Assembly: GCA_035494015.1 (NCBI GenBank)
Contig: DATJHJ010000115.1
Span: 1 to 50,842 of the forward strand
From: CADCTB01 sp035494015
Lineage (GTDB): Bacteria > Actinomycetota > Acidimicrobiia > Acidimicrobiales > AC-14
DNA: 50,842 nucleotides
Reading direction: 5' to 3'
In this document: one piece after another, positions 17,562 to 26,817 of the stretch
Layout of the letters: each line of letters begins with the position of its first letter
Position numbering within the stretch: the first letter of the stretch is position 1
Made by a program: the position numbers and the translations under genes
The notes under the pieces: generated by a model
What the model was told of the DNA's origin: nothing
The model's input: only the letters and a program-made list of their open reading frames with translations
Database searches by the model: none

Positions 17562-18472
17562 CACGGCCGCGCCGCCGTTCCTTCGTAGAACACCCAGCGC
17601 CGGGCCGACCAGAAGATCAGGATCGTCACGAGCAACGTGAACACGAACAGGAGCCACGCCAGTGCCGACGCGTAGCCCATGCGGAAGTAGGAGAAGGCGT
17701 TCCGGTACAGGTACAGCATGTAGAACAAACTCGAGTTCCCCGGTCCGCCCTGGGTCACGATGTACGCCTGCGTGAACGTCTGGAACCCGCCGATCAGGTC
17801 CAGCACAAGGTTGAACAGGATGGCGGGAGTGAGTAGCGGGATAGTCACCCGCCAGAACCGGCGCCACGCACCAGCGCCGTCGACCTGGGCCGCCGCTAGG
17901 ACGTCCCGGGGCAGGCCCTGTAGGGCGGCCAGGTAGATCAGCATCGAGCGGCCGACGCCCCACAGGCTCATCAGCGCCAGCGAGGGGACGACCAGTCGGG
18001 GCGAGTACACCCAGAGCTGGGGCGGGACGCCCACCTTCGAGAGCAGGTAGTTGAGCAGGCCGAACCGCGGTTGGAACAGCCAGAGCCACAGCAGCGCCAC
18101 TGCCACCGACGCCCCGCCCGTTCCGGCGATCATCACGGGCAGGAACATCGCAGTGCGGAACGCCCCGCCACCTCTGGCCCGCACGTTGAGGACGAGGGCC
18201 AGAATCAGCCCGACGATCAGGTCTGCGGGGACGGCGAGCCCGACGTAGAGCAGCGTGATGCGGAACGAGTGCAGCAGCACCGGGTCACGGAACGCCTCGG
18301 TGTAGTTGGCGGCGCCGATCCACCGGGTCGCCCCGGGGTGCAGGACGTTGTAGTCCGTGAACGAGACCACCAGCGACATGATCAGGGGCCCGGCCGTGAA
18401 GGCTAAGAACCCGAGGACCCAGGGCGAGACCGAGAGGTAGGCGGCCCGCCGCTCCCGCCGGGAGACCTTCAA
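17561..18472 (-). CDS. Carbohydrate ABC importer permease (MalF type)
   Basis: The most plausible start is TTG 18472 (LKVSRRERRAAYLSVSPWVLGF), one base after the binding-protein stop. Upstream in-frame starts would overlap the binding-protein gene by up to 110 bp and encode an Arg/Ser-rich leader. The 303-residue product has six membrane helices, a periplasmic FTDYNVLHPGATRWIGAANYTEAF segment typical of sugar permeases, and the EAA loop VDGAGAWRRFWRVTIPLLTPAI. The GGPGNSSLFYMLYLYRNAF stretch also matches the family. It pairs with the MalG-type protein. The start codon is the uncertain part. Confidence 0.9.
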   Translation of the reverse strand: MKVSRRERRAAYLSVSPWVLGFLAFTAGPLIMSLVVSFTDYNVLHPGATRWIGAANYTEAFRDPVLLHSFRITLLYVGLAVPADLIVGLILALVLNVRARGGGAFRTAMFLPVMIAGTGGASVAVALLWLWLFQPRFGLLNYLLSKVGVPPQLWVYSPRLVVPSLALMSLWGVGRSMLIYLAALQGLPRDVLAAAQVDGAGAWRRFWRVTIPLLTPAILFNLVLDLIGGFQTFTQAYIVTQGGPGNSSLFYMLYLYRNAFSYFRMGYASALAWLLFVFTLLVTILIFWSARRWVFYEGTAARP

Positions 18473-18473
18473 T

Positions 18474-19943
18474 TCAACCGTGCGGCAATTTGTGGGCCTT
18501 GAACCAGTTGTCGATCTGGCCCTGGGCGTCCGTCTGCAACTTGGGCATGACGTCGGTGGCCGCCTTGCCGCCGATGATGTCATCGAAGGCCTTGCCGACG
18601 AGGTCGTTCACCTGCGAGAACGCCGGAAACCAAGCCTCGTTTTCCGGTGACGCGTCGGCCAGGCCGTCGATCCACACGGCTGGATCGACCCCAGGCAGGT
18701 CGGACTTGATGCCGGCCGGGAACGCGTCGCTCTGGTCCTTCAGCGGCGGAATGCCGCCAAGGCTGTTGTAGGCGAGCTGGCGCTCCGTCGCCGGGTCGAC
18801 GCTGAAGTACTTGAGCACCTCCCACGCCAGGTCGTGGTCGGCGCTGGGCTTGACGATGGCGCCGACGTCGAGGTTGAGGAAGCCGAAGCGCCGCGATGGT
18901 CCGGCCGGCATGGGCGCCGCCTTCCACGCGAACGGGACGCCCATCCCGTAGGGCGATTTGATGTCGCAGCTGCACATGTCGATCATGGCCAGCTTCCCGT
19001 TGCGCCAGGCGAACTGCTCTTCCGCCCCCTTCTGGGCCCCGGCGCCGAGGGCGGCGACCTGGGTGTCCGAAGGCTGCACCTTCTGCTTGTTGATCAGGTC
19101 GGCGGCGAACTGGATGCCCTGGATCGAGCCCGGCGTGTCGAACTGCGCCTTCCGGGCGGCCGCATCATAAAGGTGGCCCCCGAAGGCGTAGAAGATCGTC
19201 TCCCGAAAGAAGTGCCCCACCCCGAACTGGCTCGTACCCTGCGTCAAGGCCTTGGCTGCGTCGAGGAATTTGCCTTGTAGGGTCCAAGACGTATCGGTGC
19301 GGGACGTCGGTGGCACAGCCACGCCCGCCTTGGTGAAGAGGTCGACGTTGTAGACGAGCACGTGGTCGTGCACGTCGATCGGAACGCCGACGATCTCCTT
19401 AGCGTTGTTGCCGAAGTAGTTGGGAACATGGGTGGCAGTCGTTGTCTCGGGCAAGAACTTGTCTAGCGACAGGCCGTCCCGGTCGAAGTACGGGGACAGG
19501 TCGAGCCAGATGTCCTGGTCGACGAATAGCGAAATGCCGTACAGGCCGGCCGGCATGACGAGCTGCGGCGCGGCCCCCCCGGCGATGAGCGTCGTCAGCT
19601 TGGTGCGGGCGTCGCCCGACCCCGTGGGGACGCGCACGAACTCGATCGTGACGTCGGGGTTGGTCCGCGTGAACGCTTGGGCCAGGGTCTCCTGCACGGT
19701 GACCTGCGCAGGGGAGTTGCCGGTACCGAACCCGACCAGGACCTGGACCTTCCCGCTCAGCTTCTTGGCGATGGTCGTCGGTGTCGACTTGTTCGATGAC
19801 GACTTCCCGCACGCGGCCAGCAAGGCCGCCGCGGCCGACATCGAGAGCCCCATCTTCAGCGCCCCTGTCACGAAAGCCCGCCGGCTCAACCCGCCGTCGA
19901 TGTACTGCTCGACCAACGCATCCCGCTGCTTCGTGTCGTTCAT
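18474..19943 (-). CDS. Carbohydrate ABC importer substrate-binding lipoprotein
   Basis: The 489-residue product starts at ATG 19943, with GGAGG at a normal distance. Residues 20-45 combine a twin-arginine motif (SRRAFVTG) with a lipobox ending LLAAC45, so it is likely a Tat-exported lipoprotein anchored on the outer face of the membrane. The body follows the family-1 sugar-binding-protein pattern: VQVLVGFGTGNSP, a TLIAGGAAPQLVM segment, DLSPYFDRDG and a later PAWWKAAPMP-like hinge region with many aromatics. It leads the four-gene operon with the permeases and ATPase. Ligand specificity cannot be read; the neighbouring GH13 enzyme points to alpha-glucosides. Confidence 0.92.
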   Translation of the reverse strand: MNDTKQRDALVEQYIDGGLSRRAFVTGALKMGLSMSAAAALLAACGKSSSNKSTPTTIAKKLSGKVQVLVGFGTGNSPAQVTVQETLAQAFTRTNPDVTIEFVRVPTGSGDARTKLTTLIAGGAAPQLVMPAGLYGISLFVDQDIWLDLSPYFDRDGLSLDKFLPETTTATHVPNYFGNNAKEIVGVPIDVHDHVLVYNVDLFTKAGVAVPPTSRTDTSWTLQGKFLDAAKALTQGTSQFGVGHFFRETIFYAFGGHLYDAAARKAQFDTPGSIQGIQFAADLINKQKVQPSDTQVAALGAGAQKGAEEQFAWRNGKLAMIDMCSCDIKSPYGMGVPFAWKAAPMPAGPSRRFGFLNLDVGAIVKPSADHDLAWEVLKYFSVDPATERQLAYNSLGGIPPLKDQSDAFPAGIKSDLPGVDPAVWIDGLADASPENEAWFPAFSQVNDLVGKAFDDIIGGKAATDVMPKLQTDAQGQIDNWFKAHKLPHG

Positions 19944-20340
19944 GCCCGACCTCCGCCTCGCATCCGTCTGACTCGCCTCGGTCACGATAGATCGCGGAGG
20001 CAGTGCGCGTCGTTGGGGTCAACGGTCACGTAGGCCCGTCCGCTCCCCGCAGCCGATATGCCAGCGCCCAGTCGCGTGCCGTTCCGACGTCGTTCCTCAG
20101 GCGGGCCCGAGGCGGCGCCTCGAGCGCCTTGGGTCCCAGCGGTCCTTCGACCGGGCTGTTGCTACGCCGCTGGGGGCAGCGGAGGATTGCTCGTGGGCGA
20201 AGGGGTCTGGAGCAGTAGCTGGCGAGAAGGCGGCGACCGCAGCGCCGGAGTGCAGCGGCAGGGGGCCGTCTTGCCCGCTACTGTGGCCATCAACGAACAC
20301 GGTGGGGTTTCAGACGCCCCCATATCTACGGCGGTGGGTT
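19944..20340. other. Divergent regulatory region of the sugar cluster, with a repeat copy
   Basis: This 397-bp gap should hold both the leftward importer promoter and the rightward GH13 promoter. GACGTCGTTCCTCAGGCGGG at 20086-20105 is a variant of the dispersed repeat. GGCGC-CTCGA-GCGCC (20114-20128 area) is a short palindrome. I see no clear LacI-type operator and no regulator gene next to the cluster. Confidence 0.5.
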
Positions 20341-22038
20341 ATGGCCTTGACTTCGATCACCGAACTGGACCACTCCCCTGTGCCCGGGAAGGAGTACTTC
20401 AGCATCGACCGCGAGGGTCGCGAGGAGTTCATCTACTTCCTGCTCGTGGACCGGTTCCACGACGATGCTCCACGCCAACCGACCGCCGGTCCCGCTCGGT
20501 CGCAAGGAATCGTGACGCCCGACACGTTCTATGGCGGGACGCTGAAGGGCGTCGAGCAGCACCTTGATTACATCGGGGGCCTCGGCTGCACCGCGCTCTG
20601 GCTGTCGCCGATCTTCGAAAACAACCCCGACGCGTACCACGGCTACAATATCAACAACTACCTCGACGTCGATCCCCATTTCGGCACGAAGCAGGACTTG
20701 ATCGACCTGGTGTCGTCCGCCCACGCACGGACACCGCCCATGAAGGTCTTCCTCGACGTGGTGATCAACCACTCTGGCGACAACTGGTTCTACCGCGACG
20801 ATGATGACCGCCTCTACGCCGACGACGTCCAGTACGACTTTGGCGGCTGGCGACGAACGGACCGGCCGATCCCGACCGAGTTGCGCAATCCGGCCTACTA
20901 CCACCGACGGGGTGGCATCACCGGCAACGGCTGGGACACCTACCCCGAGATGCAGCACGGGGACATCGTCAGCCTCAAGGACTTCGCCAACGACGACGAC
21001 CAACCCGGCGCCGAGCTGATCAACATCCTGATCGCAGCGCACTGCCACTGGATCCGAGAGGCCGACGTCGACGGGTTTCGGGTTGACGCCGTAAAGCACA
21101 TGGGGGAGCTCGCGTGCTCCCGGTTTTCTTCCATGATCCGGGAGTACGCGTACTCGTTGGGCAAGCGCGACTTCTTTCTGTTCGGTGAGGCGGCGAGCCC
21201 TAGCGACGATCTCTACGACCGCTACATCGGCCCGAACACGAGCCGGTCAGACGACGAAACGGTGTTCTTCGGGATCACGTCGCTGCTCGACTTCCGGCTG
21301 GCTCAGGGCGCACGGGGCGGCCGTGGTCGCACCGGCCTGCGCGACGTGATGAAGGGGGTCGCGGACCCGCGCGCGCTGATCGACCGGCTGGAGGCACAGC
21401 GCCACCGCGCGCTCAACCGAGGCGAGCTGGGACGCTACCTGGTCACCTTCGTCGACAACCACGACCACTTCTGGCAGCCCGACGGCCGAATCAGCGCCGG
21501 CGCCTCTGACGAGCAGGTCATCGCCTCGGTCGGCTACCTGCTCTGTGCCCTCGGCACCCCGTGCATCTACTACGGCACCGAGCAAGGCTTCCAAGGACAA
21601 GGCGAGGATCTCGCCATTCGGGAGGCGATGTTCGACCGGGACCGACCTGGAGTCGACCTGCTCAATACCGACTGCCGGATCTACCGTCAGATCGCGTCGA
21701 TCGCCAGCGTGATGCGAAATGAGCCGGCCCTCCGCTTCGGCCGCATGTACTTCCGCCAGATCTCAGGCGACGGGGTCCATTTCGGCTACCCCTATGGCAG
21801 CGAGTACACGCTCGCGTTCTCGCGTCTGCTCTACGGAGAGGAAGTACTCGTCGCCTACAACGTCTCGGCGTCGCCCCGCCAGGACCGCGTGGTCGTGGAC
21901 AGCGCGCTCCACAAGGCGCAGGCACCGCTTCGGTTCCTCTATGGCGGCACAGGGGATGTTCGTGTCGACGCGGCACCAGACGGGACGCTCTTCACCCGCC
22001 TTGCGCTCGAGGGCCACCAGTTCGCCATCCTCAAATAG
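20341..22038 (+). CDS. GH13 family alpha-amylase-type glycoside hydrolase
   Basis: Read from ATG 20341 (MALTSITELDHSPVPGKEYFSID), 565 residues; an in-frame GTG at 20302 is possible and neither has a strong ribosome site. The (beta/alpha)8 GH13 regions are all present: FLDVVINHSG, then GFRVDAVKH with nucleophile Asp249, FLFGEA with acid/base Glu283, and FVDNHDH with Asp375. LGCTALWLSPIFENNPDAYHGYNINNY fits the substrate-cleft region. No signal peptide is present, so it acts in the cytoplasm on imported oligosaccharides. Its divergent partner is the sugar importer. Amylase, glucosidase or trehalose-related specificity cannot be separated from sequence alone. Confidence 0.92.
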   Translation: MALTSITELDHSPVPGKEYFSIDREGREEFIYFLLVDRFHDDAPRQPTAGPARSQGIVTPDTFYGGTLKGVEQHLDYIGGLGCTALWLSPIFENNPDAYHGYNINNYLDVDPHFGTKQDLIDLVSSAHARTPPMKVFLDVVINHSGDNWFYRDDDDRLYADDVQYDFGGWRRTDRPIPTELRNPAYYHRRGGITGNGWDTYPEMQHGDIVSLKDFANDDDQPGAELINILIAAHCHWIREADVDGFRVDAVKHMGELACSRFSSMIREYAYSLGKRDFFLFGEAASPSDDLYDRYIGPNTSRSDDETVFFGITSLLDFRLAQGARGGRGRTGLRDVMKGVADPRALIDRLEAQRHRALNRGELGRYLVTFVDNHDHFWQPDGRISAGASDEQVIASVGYLLCALGTPCIYYGTEQGFQGQGEDLAIREAMFDRDRPGVDLLNTDCRIYRQIASIASVMRNEPALRFGRMYFRQISGDGVHFGYPYGSEYTLAFSRLLYGEEVLVAYNVSASPRQDRVVVDSALHKAQAPLRFLYGGTGDVRVDAAPDGTLFTRLALEGHQFAILK

Positions 22039-22951
22039 TGGTCTGGCTCCGCTGTTCTGGTCCCCACCTGAATCCTCCGGGCAGTTCCTGCTCGCGGGTC
22101 CACGGCGCCGATCACGAAGCCCGGTGACGACCGGTCGTCGCCCACCTCTGGCCAACCCGGTCGAAACCGGTCCCAGTCCAAATGACAGTGGGAGCGGGTG
22201 GGAGGTGCCTCCGGGGCCGCGAACCCACCTCGGGCTGCGTTATGGAGGCTGTGGTCTCCGACATCGAAGCCGATCCCACCTTCGCAGCGACCCTCCCGCG
22301 TGCCGATCGGCTTCCGGAACCGCCGTTGGCCCGTGGATTGGCCCAGACGCCGGTAGCGATCAACGGACAACTGCCGGTAGGTCCCGCGACAAAGCCGCAC
22401 GCCCGAGCCACGGGTCCGGTGCGCCTCATCACCACCGCGCGATCCTCATGCCCCCCGGACATTGCCGAACCGACCGATATACCCCTTCGGGCGAAGGTGA
22501 ATAAGGCGCCGCTGCCAAAGGAAGAGCAGCTCGGCCGCCAACGCCCTGTCCGACTCCACTCCGCCGCGGTGGGTCTCAGTCATGGAATCGGATAGAAACT
22601 TGTATGCGGCGTCCGAAACTCGAGGTCCATCGATTTCGAATGCTCCTGAAGGGCTTCCGCTCGCCGAGGTCTGACACGCCCAAGCAGAGGAACGGAGGAG
22701 CGCTGCCAAACGACGTGGTCAGCATTCTTCGACGACCTGGTCGGCGAGGGCGACCGCCGCGAGTGGCGCCGGGTGTCATAAACCGATCCCGCTACGGCAC
22801 GGCTGGCAGCCCACCGCCGAGGCGGCACGGAAGGTCGTCGAGAAGCTGAGTCGGCGCTCCTCCGAGATTCTCGCCGAGCGCTCGGCCCGTTGTTGCCCCC
22901 TCCGGGGCCCACCTCTCCTCATCGGCCGCATCCCCTGACGCCAGCAGCCTC
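22039..22951. other. About 0.9 kb without a recognisable gene
   Basis: Short frames exist on both strands, but none has a convincing ribosome site, codon bias or family match. The segment contains GACGACCGGTCGTC (22126-22139), a perfect 14-bp palindrome built from the dispersed-repeat box, and the left 33-bp arm of the inverted repeat at 22749-22781. AT-richer patches occur at 22585-22610. It may be degraded mobile or genic DNA. Confidence 0.5.
22749..22781 (+). repeat. Left arm of a 33-bp inverted repeat pair
   Basis: The arm begins GGCGACCGCCGCGAGTGGCG and ends GGGTGTCATAA. It matches the reverse complement of 24089-24121 at 31 of 33 positions, with weaker similarity continuing inward. The two arms enclose 1.3 kb holding the TolB-like gene. 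No transposase lies between them and no flanking target duplication is evident. Confidence 0.8.
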
Positions 22952-23953
22952 CTACCGCTGGGTGACAGGCGGCGGGATGCGGCCCCAGGCTGGCATGCCC
23001 TCCCAGTCCTCGTTCGTCGTGAGGGGTGCGTCTCCCGTGCCATCCGGCCGGATGACCCGGATGTCGCTGCGCAGGACGCTGTCGGGCGAGGAGGCGGCAT
23101 AGGCGATACGTCCGTCCGGGGACCACGTGGGTTTGTCGTCGTCGCCCGCCCGGTTCGTAACTCGGCGGATGTTCGAGCCGTCGGTCTTCACGACGTGGAT
23201 CTCGCGGTCCGCAGTGATACCGACCAGCTGGCTGAAGGCGATCGTCGAGCCATCCGCTGACCACGCCGGGTTCTCCTCGGCGGCCTCGTTGGCGGTGATG
23301 AGCTGGTGCAACCCCGAGCCGTCGGCATTCATGATGAACAGCTTCCGCAAGGTCTGGGTGCTCGGGCGAACGAACACGATCCGCTTCCCGTCGGGGGACC
23401 AGGCCGGCTGGCGATCAGACCCGGGCGACTTGGTGAGGTTTTGCAGGCCGGTGCCGTCGGCGTTGACCACGTAGATCTCGGAGTTGCCGTCGCGATCCGA
23501 CGCGAAAGCGATCTTGTCGCTTGTGGGCGACCACGCCGGCTCCCAGTCGACGGCCGGGTGGTCGGTGAGCCGGCGGTCGTTGGCGCCGTTGGCATCGATG
23601 ACGTGCAGCTCGTAGTTGAGCGAGGAAGGGGTCGAATGGCGGGTCGTGGCATAGACGATCCTCGACCGGTCGGGCGAGTACGACGGCATCCCGTCGAAGC
23701 CGGGCGAGTTGGTGACCCGGGTCTGGCCAGTGCCCTTGGCGGACATCGTAAAGACCTCGACCCCTCCCTCGTCGGCGACTTGGCGTGCGTAGGTGATCGG
23801 AGGGTCGTTAATCGTGCAGCCGCACGGGACGAGGGTCCCGGCGACCGACGGGCTCGCTCCGATCCCGAGGGCCGCGACAAGCGTGCCGGCGACGAGTCGG
23901 ATGCGACGGCCACGGCCGGCGCTGGTGCCTGTGGTGACGGGGGTGGTCCTCAT
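22952..23953 (-). CDS. Secreted TolB-like protein with PD40/WD40-like repeats
   Basis: This 333-residue protein starts at ATG 23953, eight bases after GAGGAGG. A signal peptide (about residues 1-38, basic start and Ala/Val/Gly core) leads to a short CGC motif. Six beta-propeller blades follow, with the TolB-type consensus 'PAWSPDGKRIVF ... DREIYVVNADGTG ... LT'. The proteins bind partners or ligands through the propeller surface; no enzymatic motif is seen. It is monocistronic and lies exactly within the inverted repeat pair. No TolA/Pal system is nearby, so a Tol role is unlikely. Confidence 0.88.
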   Translation of the reverse strand: MRTTPVTTGTSAGRGRRIRLVAGTLVAALGIGASPSVAGTLVPCGCTINDPPITYARQVADEGGVEVFTMSAKGTGQTRVTNSPGFDGMPSYSPDRSRIVYATTRHSTPSSLNYELHVIDANGANDRRLTDHPAVDWEPAWSPTSDKIAFASDRDGNSEIYVVNADGTGLQNLTKSPGSDRQPAWSPDGKRIVFVRPSTQTLRKLFIMNADGSGLHQLITANEAAEENPAWSADGSTIAFSQLVGITADREIHVVKTDGSNIRRVTNRAGDDDKPTWSPDGRIAYAASSPDSVLRSDIRVIRPDGTGDAPLTTNEDWEGMPAWGRIPPPVTQR

Positions 23954-24088
23954 GGCGTGCGCCTCCTCTGTCGTTGCGCTCTCGAACCCATACGGAGGAG
24001 CAACCCGTTCGGTTCAGGACTCGGATCAGGTCGGCAGACGCATCGGACCCCACGCTCCGCATCGGCGCCGTCCCGCAAGCCGATCCCC

Positions 24089-24121
24089 TTATGACACCCG
24101 ACGCCACTCGCGGCGATCGCC
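24089..24121 (-). repeat. Right arm of the 33-bp inverted repeat pair
   Basis: This is the reverse complement of 22749-22781 with two mismatches; on the plus strand it begins TTATGACACCC. It ends 30 bp before a dispersed-repeat copy. Together the arms span 22749-24121, 1,373 bp. Confidence 0.8.
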
Positions 24122-24150
24122 TCGATGGGCGTCTGAGCGCGCCGCAAGGG

Positions 24151-24181
24151 GTTCCTCCTGCGGGCCCCCCGGTCGTCGTTC
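24151..24181. repeat. Dispersed intergenic repeat copy
   Basis: GTTCCTCCTGCGGG is followed by CCCCCCGGTCGTCGTTC. It is identical to 13300-13329 except for one extra G between the boxes, although the two loci are 11 kb apart. Confidence 0.8.
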
Positions 24182-24557
24182 CGGCTCCGGGAGCACCTTC
24201 GACGGATCGGCGTTGGGGACCACTGCTGTGGTACTGCTCTCAGGTCGCCATGACAGTGGCGCACAGGTGGGCCTGGGCCGTCTCAGTCTCAGCTCAGAGA
24301 GCGCCCGAAGCTATGGCCACGCTCGGGCAGGTGCAGAGTGGGCTTGCCGGCCGAGTGGGTGGCGCCCCCGAAGAGGCAAGGTAGCTCCGGGCGCTGCTCG
24401 AGCGATGAAGGTCCCCCAACGACGCTAGGACGGACCGGATCGACATCGTGGGCCTTGGTCCGGCGCGTGCGGGCTACTGTTTCGCTCGTTGGGGCGGTTG
24501 CCGTGTGCCTCCGGCAAACCCGTGCGTTTTAGGCCTGCCGGCGCGACAATCGCGCCC

Positions 24558-26561
24558 ATGAGGCGACCGCCCCGGCGGCGTGACATGGTCCTGACCGCCC
24601 TTCTCGTGCTCGGCGCAATCCAGTCGGTCTCGGCGTCACCGTCCGCTTCCGCCTCTTCGACCTTCCAGAACCTCACTCCCGGTCGCCTGCTGGACGCCCA
24701 CCAGGACCTTCCCGTAACGATCGTGCTCGTCGGCTACCACGCGACGACGGGCGCGACCGCCGTCGACCCGGCCCGGTTACTCGCGCCCCAACTGAAGTCC
24801 GCCCGACCCGTCGACCGGACGACGCGCTTCTACGAGCAGGTCGGCGCCTACCAGAGGTTCCTCGAACCATCAGCGCTAGGCCTGACCTATGACTACCGGT
24901 ACAACGTCGTTTCCGCGAGCCAGCCATTCGAGGATGGGCTGTTCGCGTATCTGGCGTCCACGGCTTTCGGGCCGCTGCCGCCGACGGTGTTCCAGCAGGC
25001 GTACTCGGCCCACCCCTTCGCCGCGCAGCAAGTCAGCTCTAACTTCGTCATCGACGCCAACCTCGCCGAGCAGTGGATGGCGGACCACGCCGGTCCGATG
25101 CTCGGGATCGACACCACTCGACCCACCGTGTTCTTCCTCAACTGGTTCGGACGGCCCGATTTCCGCTTCCACACCTACGGCTTCCTCTCGACTCGACCCG
25201 GTCACGACCATCCTGTGGGTGCCACTCAGCTCGGGCAGATGGTCGCCTTCGGCGGGAGCACCACCGACGCGCCGTACGGCACCATCGACCGACTGGCACG
25301 CGTCTGGTTCTACGACCTCTCGGCCGGACCGGATTACAGCACCGCCAGCTGGCTGCTCGACCAGGCTGACTTCAACGGTGACGGAGTGACGGATGAGCGG
25401 ATCCCGCCGATCTGGGAGTACGGCACCTCGCACTGGTACCGGCCGTTCGACGACCTCACCGCCGACCTGGCGAAGATCGTCCGCTTCGTTGCCGTCGACG
25501 AGTTCTTCGGTCCGTCGCCCATCTACGACCCGGCGATTTCCGAGCCGCTGCTCGCCACCAAGGTGGAGCTCGACCTCAACCTCTTCGCCGGCGTCGCCGG
25601 GCACGACCCACGGTCGACGCTTCGCATCGCGGATCTGCCACGGAGCCTTTCGTTGCTCGACCCGACCCGGGTTTACGCCACCGATGTCTCGGTCCAGCCG
25701 TTGAGCGGCGATGTGGCAGAAGCCTACGACTGCCAGCAGAGCTTCTGGACGGCCAACCCGAAGTCCTGCTACGGCGACCGCACCCACCTGGGGCCACTGG
25801 ACGCTTTCTACGACCTCGACGTCTACTTTGGTGACCACCTGAACCAGTACCTCGACGGCGTCCGGTACGAAGTCCCCGTCGCCGTGTTCGACGTGCCGGA
25901 CAGCCGTCTGAACCCCAACGGCATCAGGGGCTTGGCCTCCTCCAAGCCGCCCAACATCCAGTCGTGGACGTACGCGTGGCTGACGGACTCCGAGCGGTCG
26001 TTCGGCTACGACGACACCGCTACCGTCCTCCACGAGGTCGGGCACCACCTCGGGCTCTCGCACGTTCACGACGGTTTCGACGTCGGCCTCGACCAGGACG
26101 TCTCAGTCGCCATGGGCCGGTTCTTCTTCATGGCGGTGGGCGACGAGGCCAACACGGCGATGAGCTACATCCCGAACACAACCGAGTTCGGCCAGTTTGA
26201 CCGCGACAACATGGCGCGTTGGGAGCTGGCCGCCCGCCTCGACAACGCCAACAGCATCCTCGGCAACGTCGTGCGGTCGCCGAACGCCTGGAGGGCGGGT
26301 GCAGCCATGAGCGCCGCCGATGATATGGCCGGCGAGGCGCTCGCCGACCTGGCCGCCTGGGATCTCCTCGGGGCTAGCCGCGCCGCCGCCGACGCGTACG
26401 CGCTTGTGCTCACGGCCGCAGCTCAGGCCGGCGTCAAGGTCGAGTCCTTTTCCGGTGTAGCCGACCAGGGTCGGGGCGCGGGCGTCATTGCCGCGGCGAG
26501 CGACCGACTCGACCTCCGAATGCCGAAGCCGTCTGAAGCCGCCGGCCGCCTGGAGTTTTAG
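24558..26561 (+). CDS. Secreted metzincin-type zinc metalloprotease
   Basis: Read from ATG 24558 (MRRPPRRRDMVLTALLVLGA), 667 residues; ATG 24585 is an alternative, and no strong ribosome site is visible for either. A signal peptide ends near SVSASPS. Residues 492-502 are HEVGHHLGLSH, the extended HExxHxxGxxH zinc site, and Met535 in NTAMSYIPN is the expected Met-turn, together defining a metzincin. A DFNGDGVTDE segment near residue 277 looks like a calcium-binding dockerin/EF-like loop. The long N-terminal region (about 40-470) matches no domain I know. It should be an extracellular protease of unknown substrate. Confidence 0.85.
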   Translation: MRRPPRRRDMVLTALLVLGAIQSVSASPSASASSTFQNLTPGRLLDAHQDLPVTIVLVGYHATTGATAVDPARLLAPQLKSARPVDRTTRFYEQVGAYQRFLEPSALGLTYDYRYNVVSASQPFEDGLFAYLASTAFGPLPPTVFQQAYSAHPFAAQQVSSNFVIDANLAEQWMADHAGPMLGIDTTRPTVFFLNWFGRPDFRFHTYGFLSTRPGHDHPVGATQLGQMVAFGGSTTDAPYGTIDRLARVWFYDLSAGPDYSTASWLLDQADFNGDGVTDERIPPIWEYGTSHWYRPFDDLTADLAKIVRFVAVDEFFGPSPIYDPAISEPLLATKVELDLNLFAGVAGHDPRSTLRIADLPRSLSLLDPTRVYATDVSVQPLSGDVAEAYDCQQSFWTANPKSCYGDRTHLGPLDAFYDLDVYFGDHLNQYLDGVRYEVPVAVFDVPDSRLNPNGIRGLASSKPPNIQSWTYAWLTDSERSFGYDDTATVLHEVGHHLGLSHVHDGFDVGLDQDVSVAMGRFFFMAVGDEANTAMSYIPNTTEFGQFDRDNMARWELAARLDNANSILGNVVRSPNAWRAGAAMSAADDMAGEALADLAAWDLLGASRAAADAYALVLTAAAQAGVKVESFSGVADQGRGAGVIAAASDRLDLRMPKPSEAAGRLEF

Positions 26562-26679
26562 CGCAAGCAATGAGCCCCCGTCGGTCACACCGGCTCGCTA
26601 CCGACGAGACGCGGCCGCGCTACCCGTAGCTCGCTCGCCACGCCACCAGAGGTCCATCCCGCAGGCAAACGAGGCCGGA

Positions 26680-26703
26680 GGCCGCAGGAGGAACGACGAC
26701 CGG
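26680..26703 (-). repeat. Dispersed intergenic repeat copy, inverted
   Basis: On the minus strand this 24-bp stretch is identical to 13291-13314 (CCGGTCGTCGTTCCTCCTGC plus GGCC). It sits in the 256-bp gap between the metalloprotease and the DUF971 gene, which shows no other feature. Confidence 0.8.
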
Positions 26704-26817
26704 GTCATTTCCGTACGCCGTACGTCTGCAAGTCGGCGCGAGCTGGCGTCCCCCAGCGGATCGTCCGACGGGATGCCGAACGCAGGGGCATCCGCGGTCG
26801 GGATGTGAAAGGTTCTC

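Larger units (their letters stand above)
23954..24557. other. About 0.6 kb intergenic with two repeat elements
   Basis: The region contains the right inverted-repeat arm (24089-24121) and a dispersed-repeat copy (24151-24181). It should also hold the promoters for the leftward TolB-like gene and the rightward metalloprotease. No gene is recognised on either strand. Confidence 0.5.

Noticed and set aside
22446..22709. Short leftward frame in the gene-poor stretch
   Set aside because: No ribosome site or family match; overlaps other equally poor frames.
22749..24121. Insertion sequence
   Set aside because: Terminal inverted repeats are present but there is no transposase and no target duplication, so only a repeat pair is claimed.
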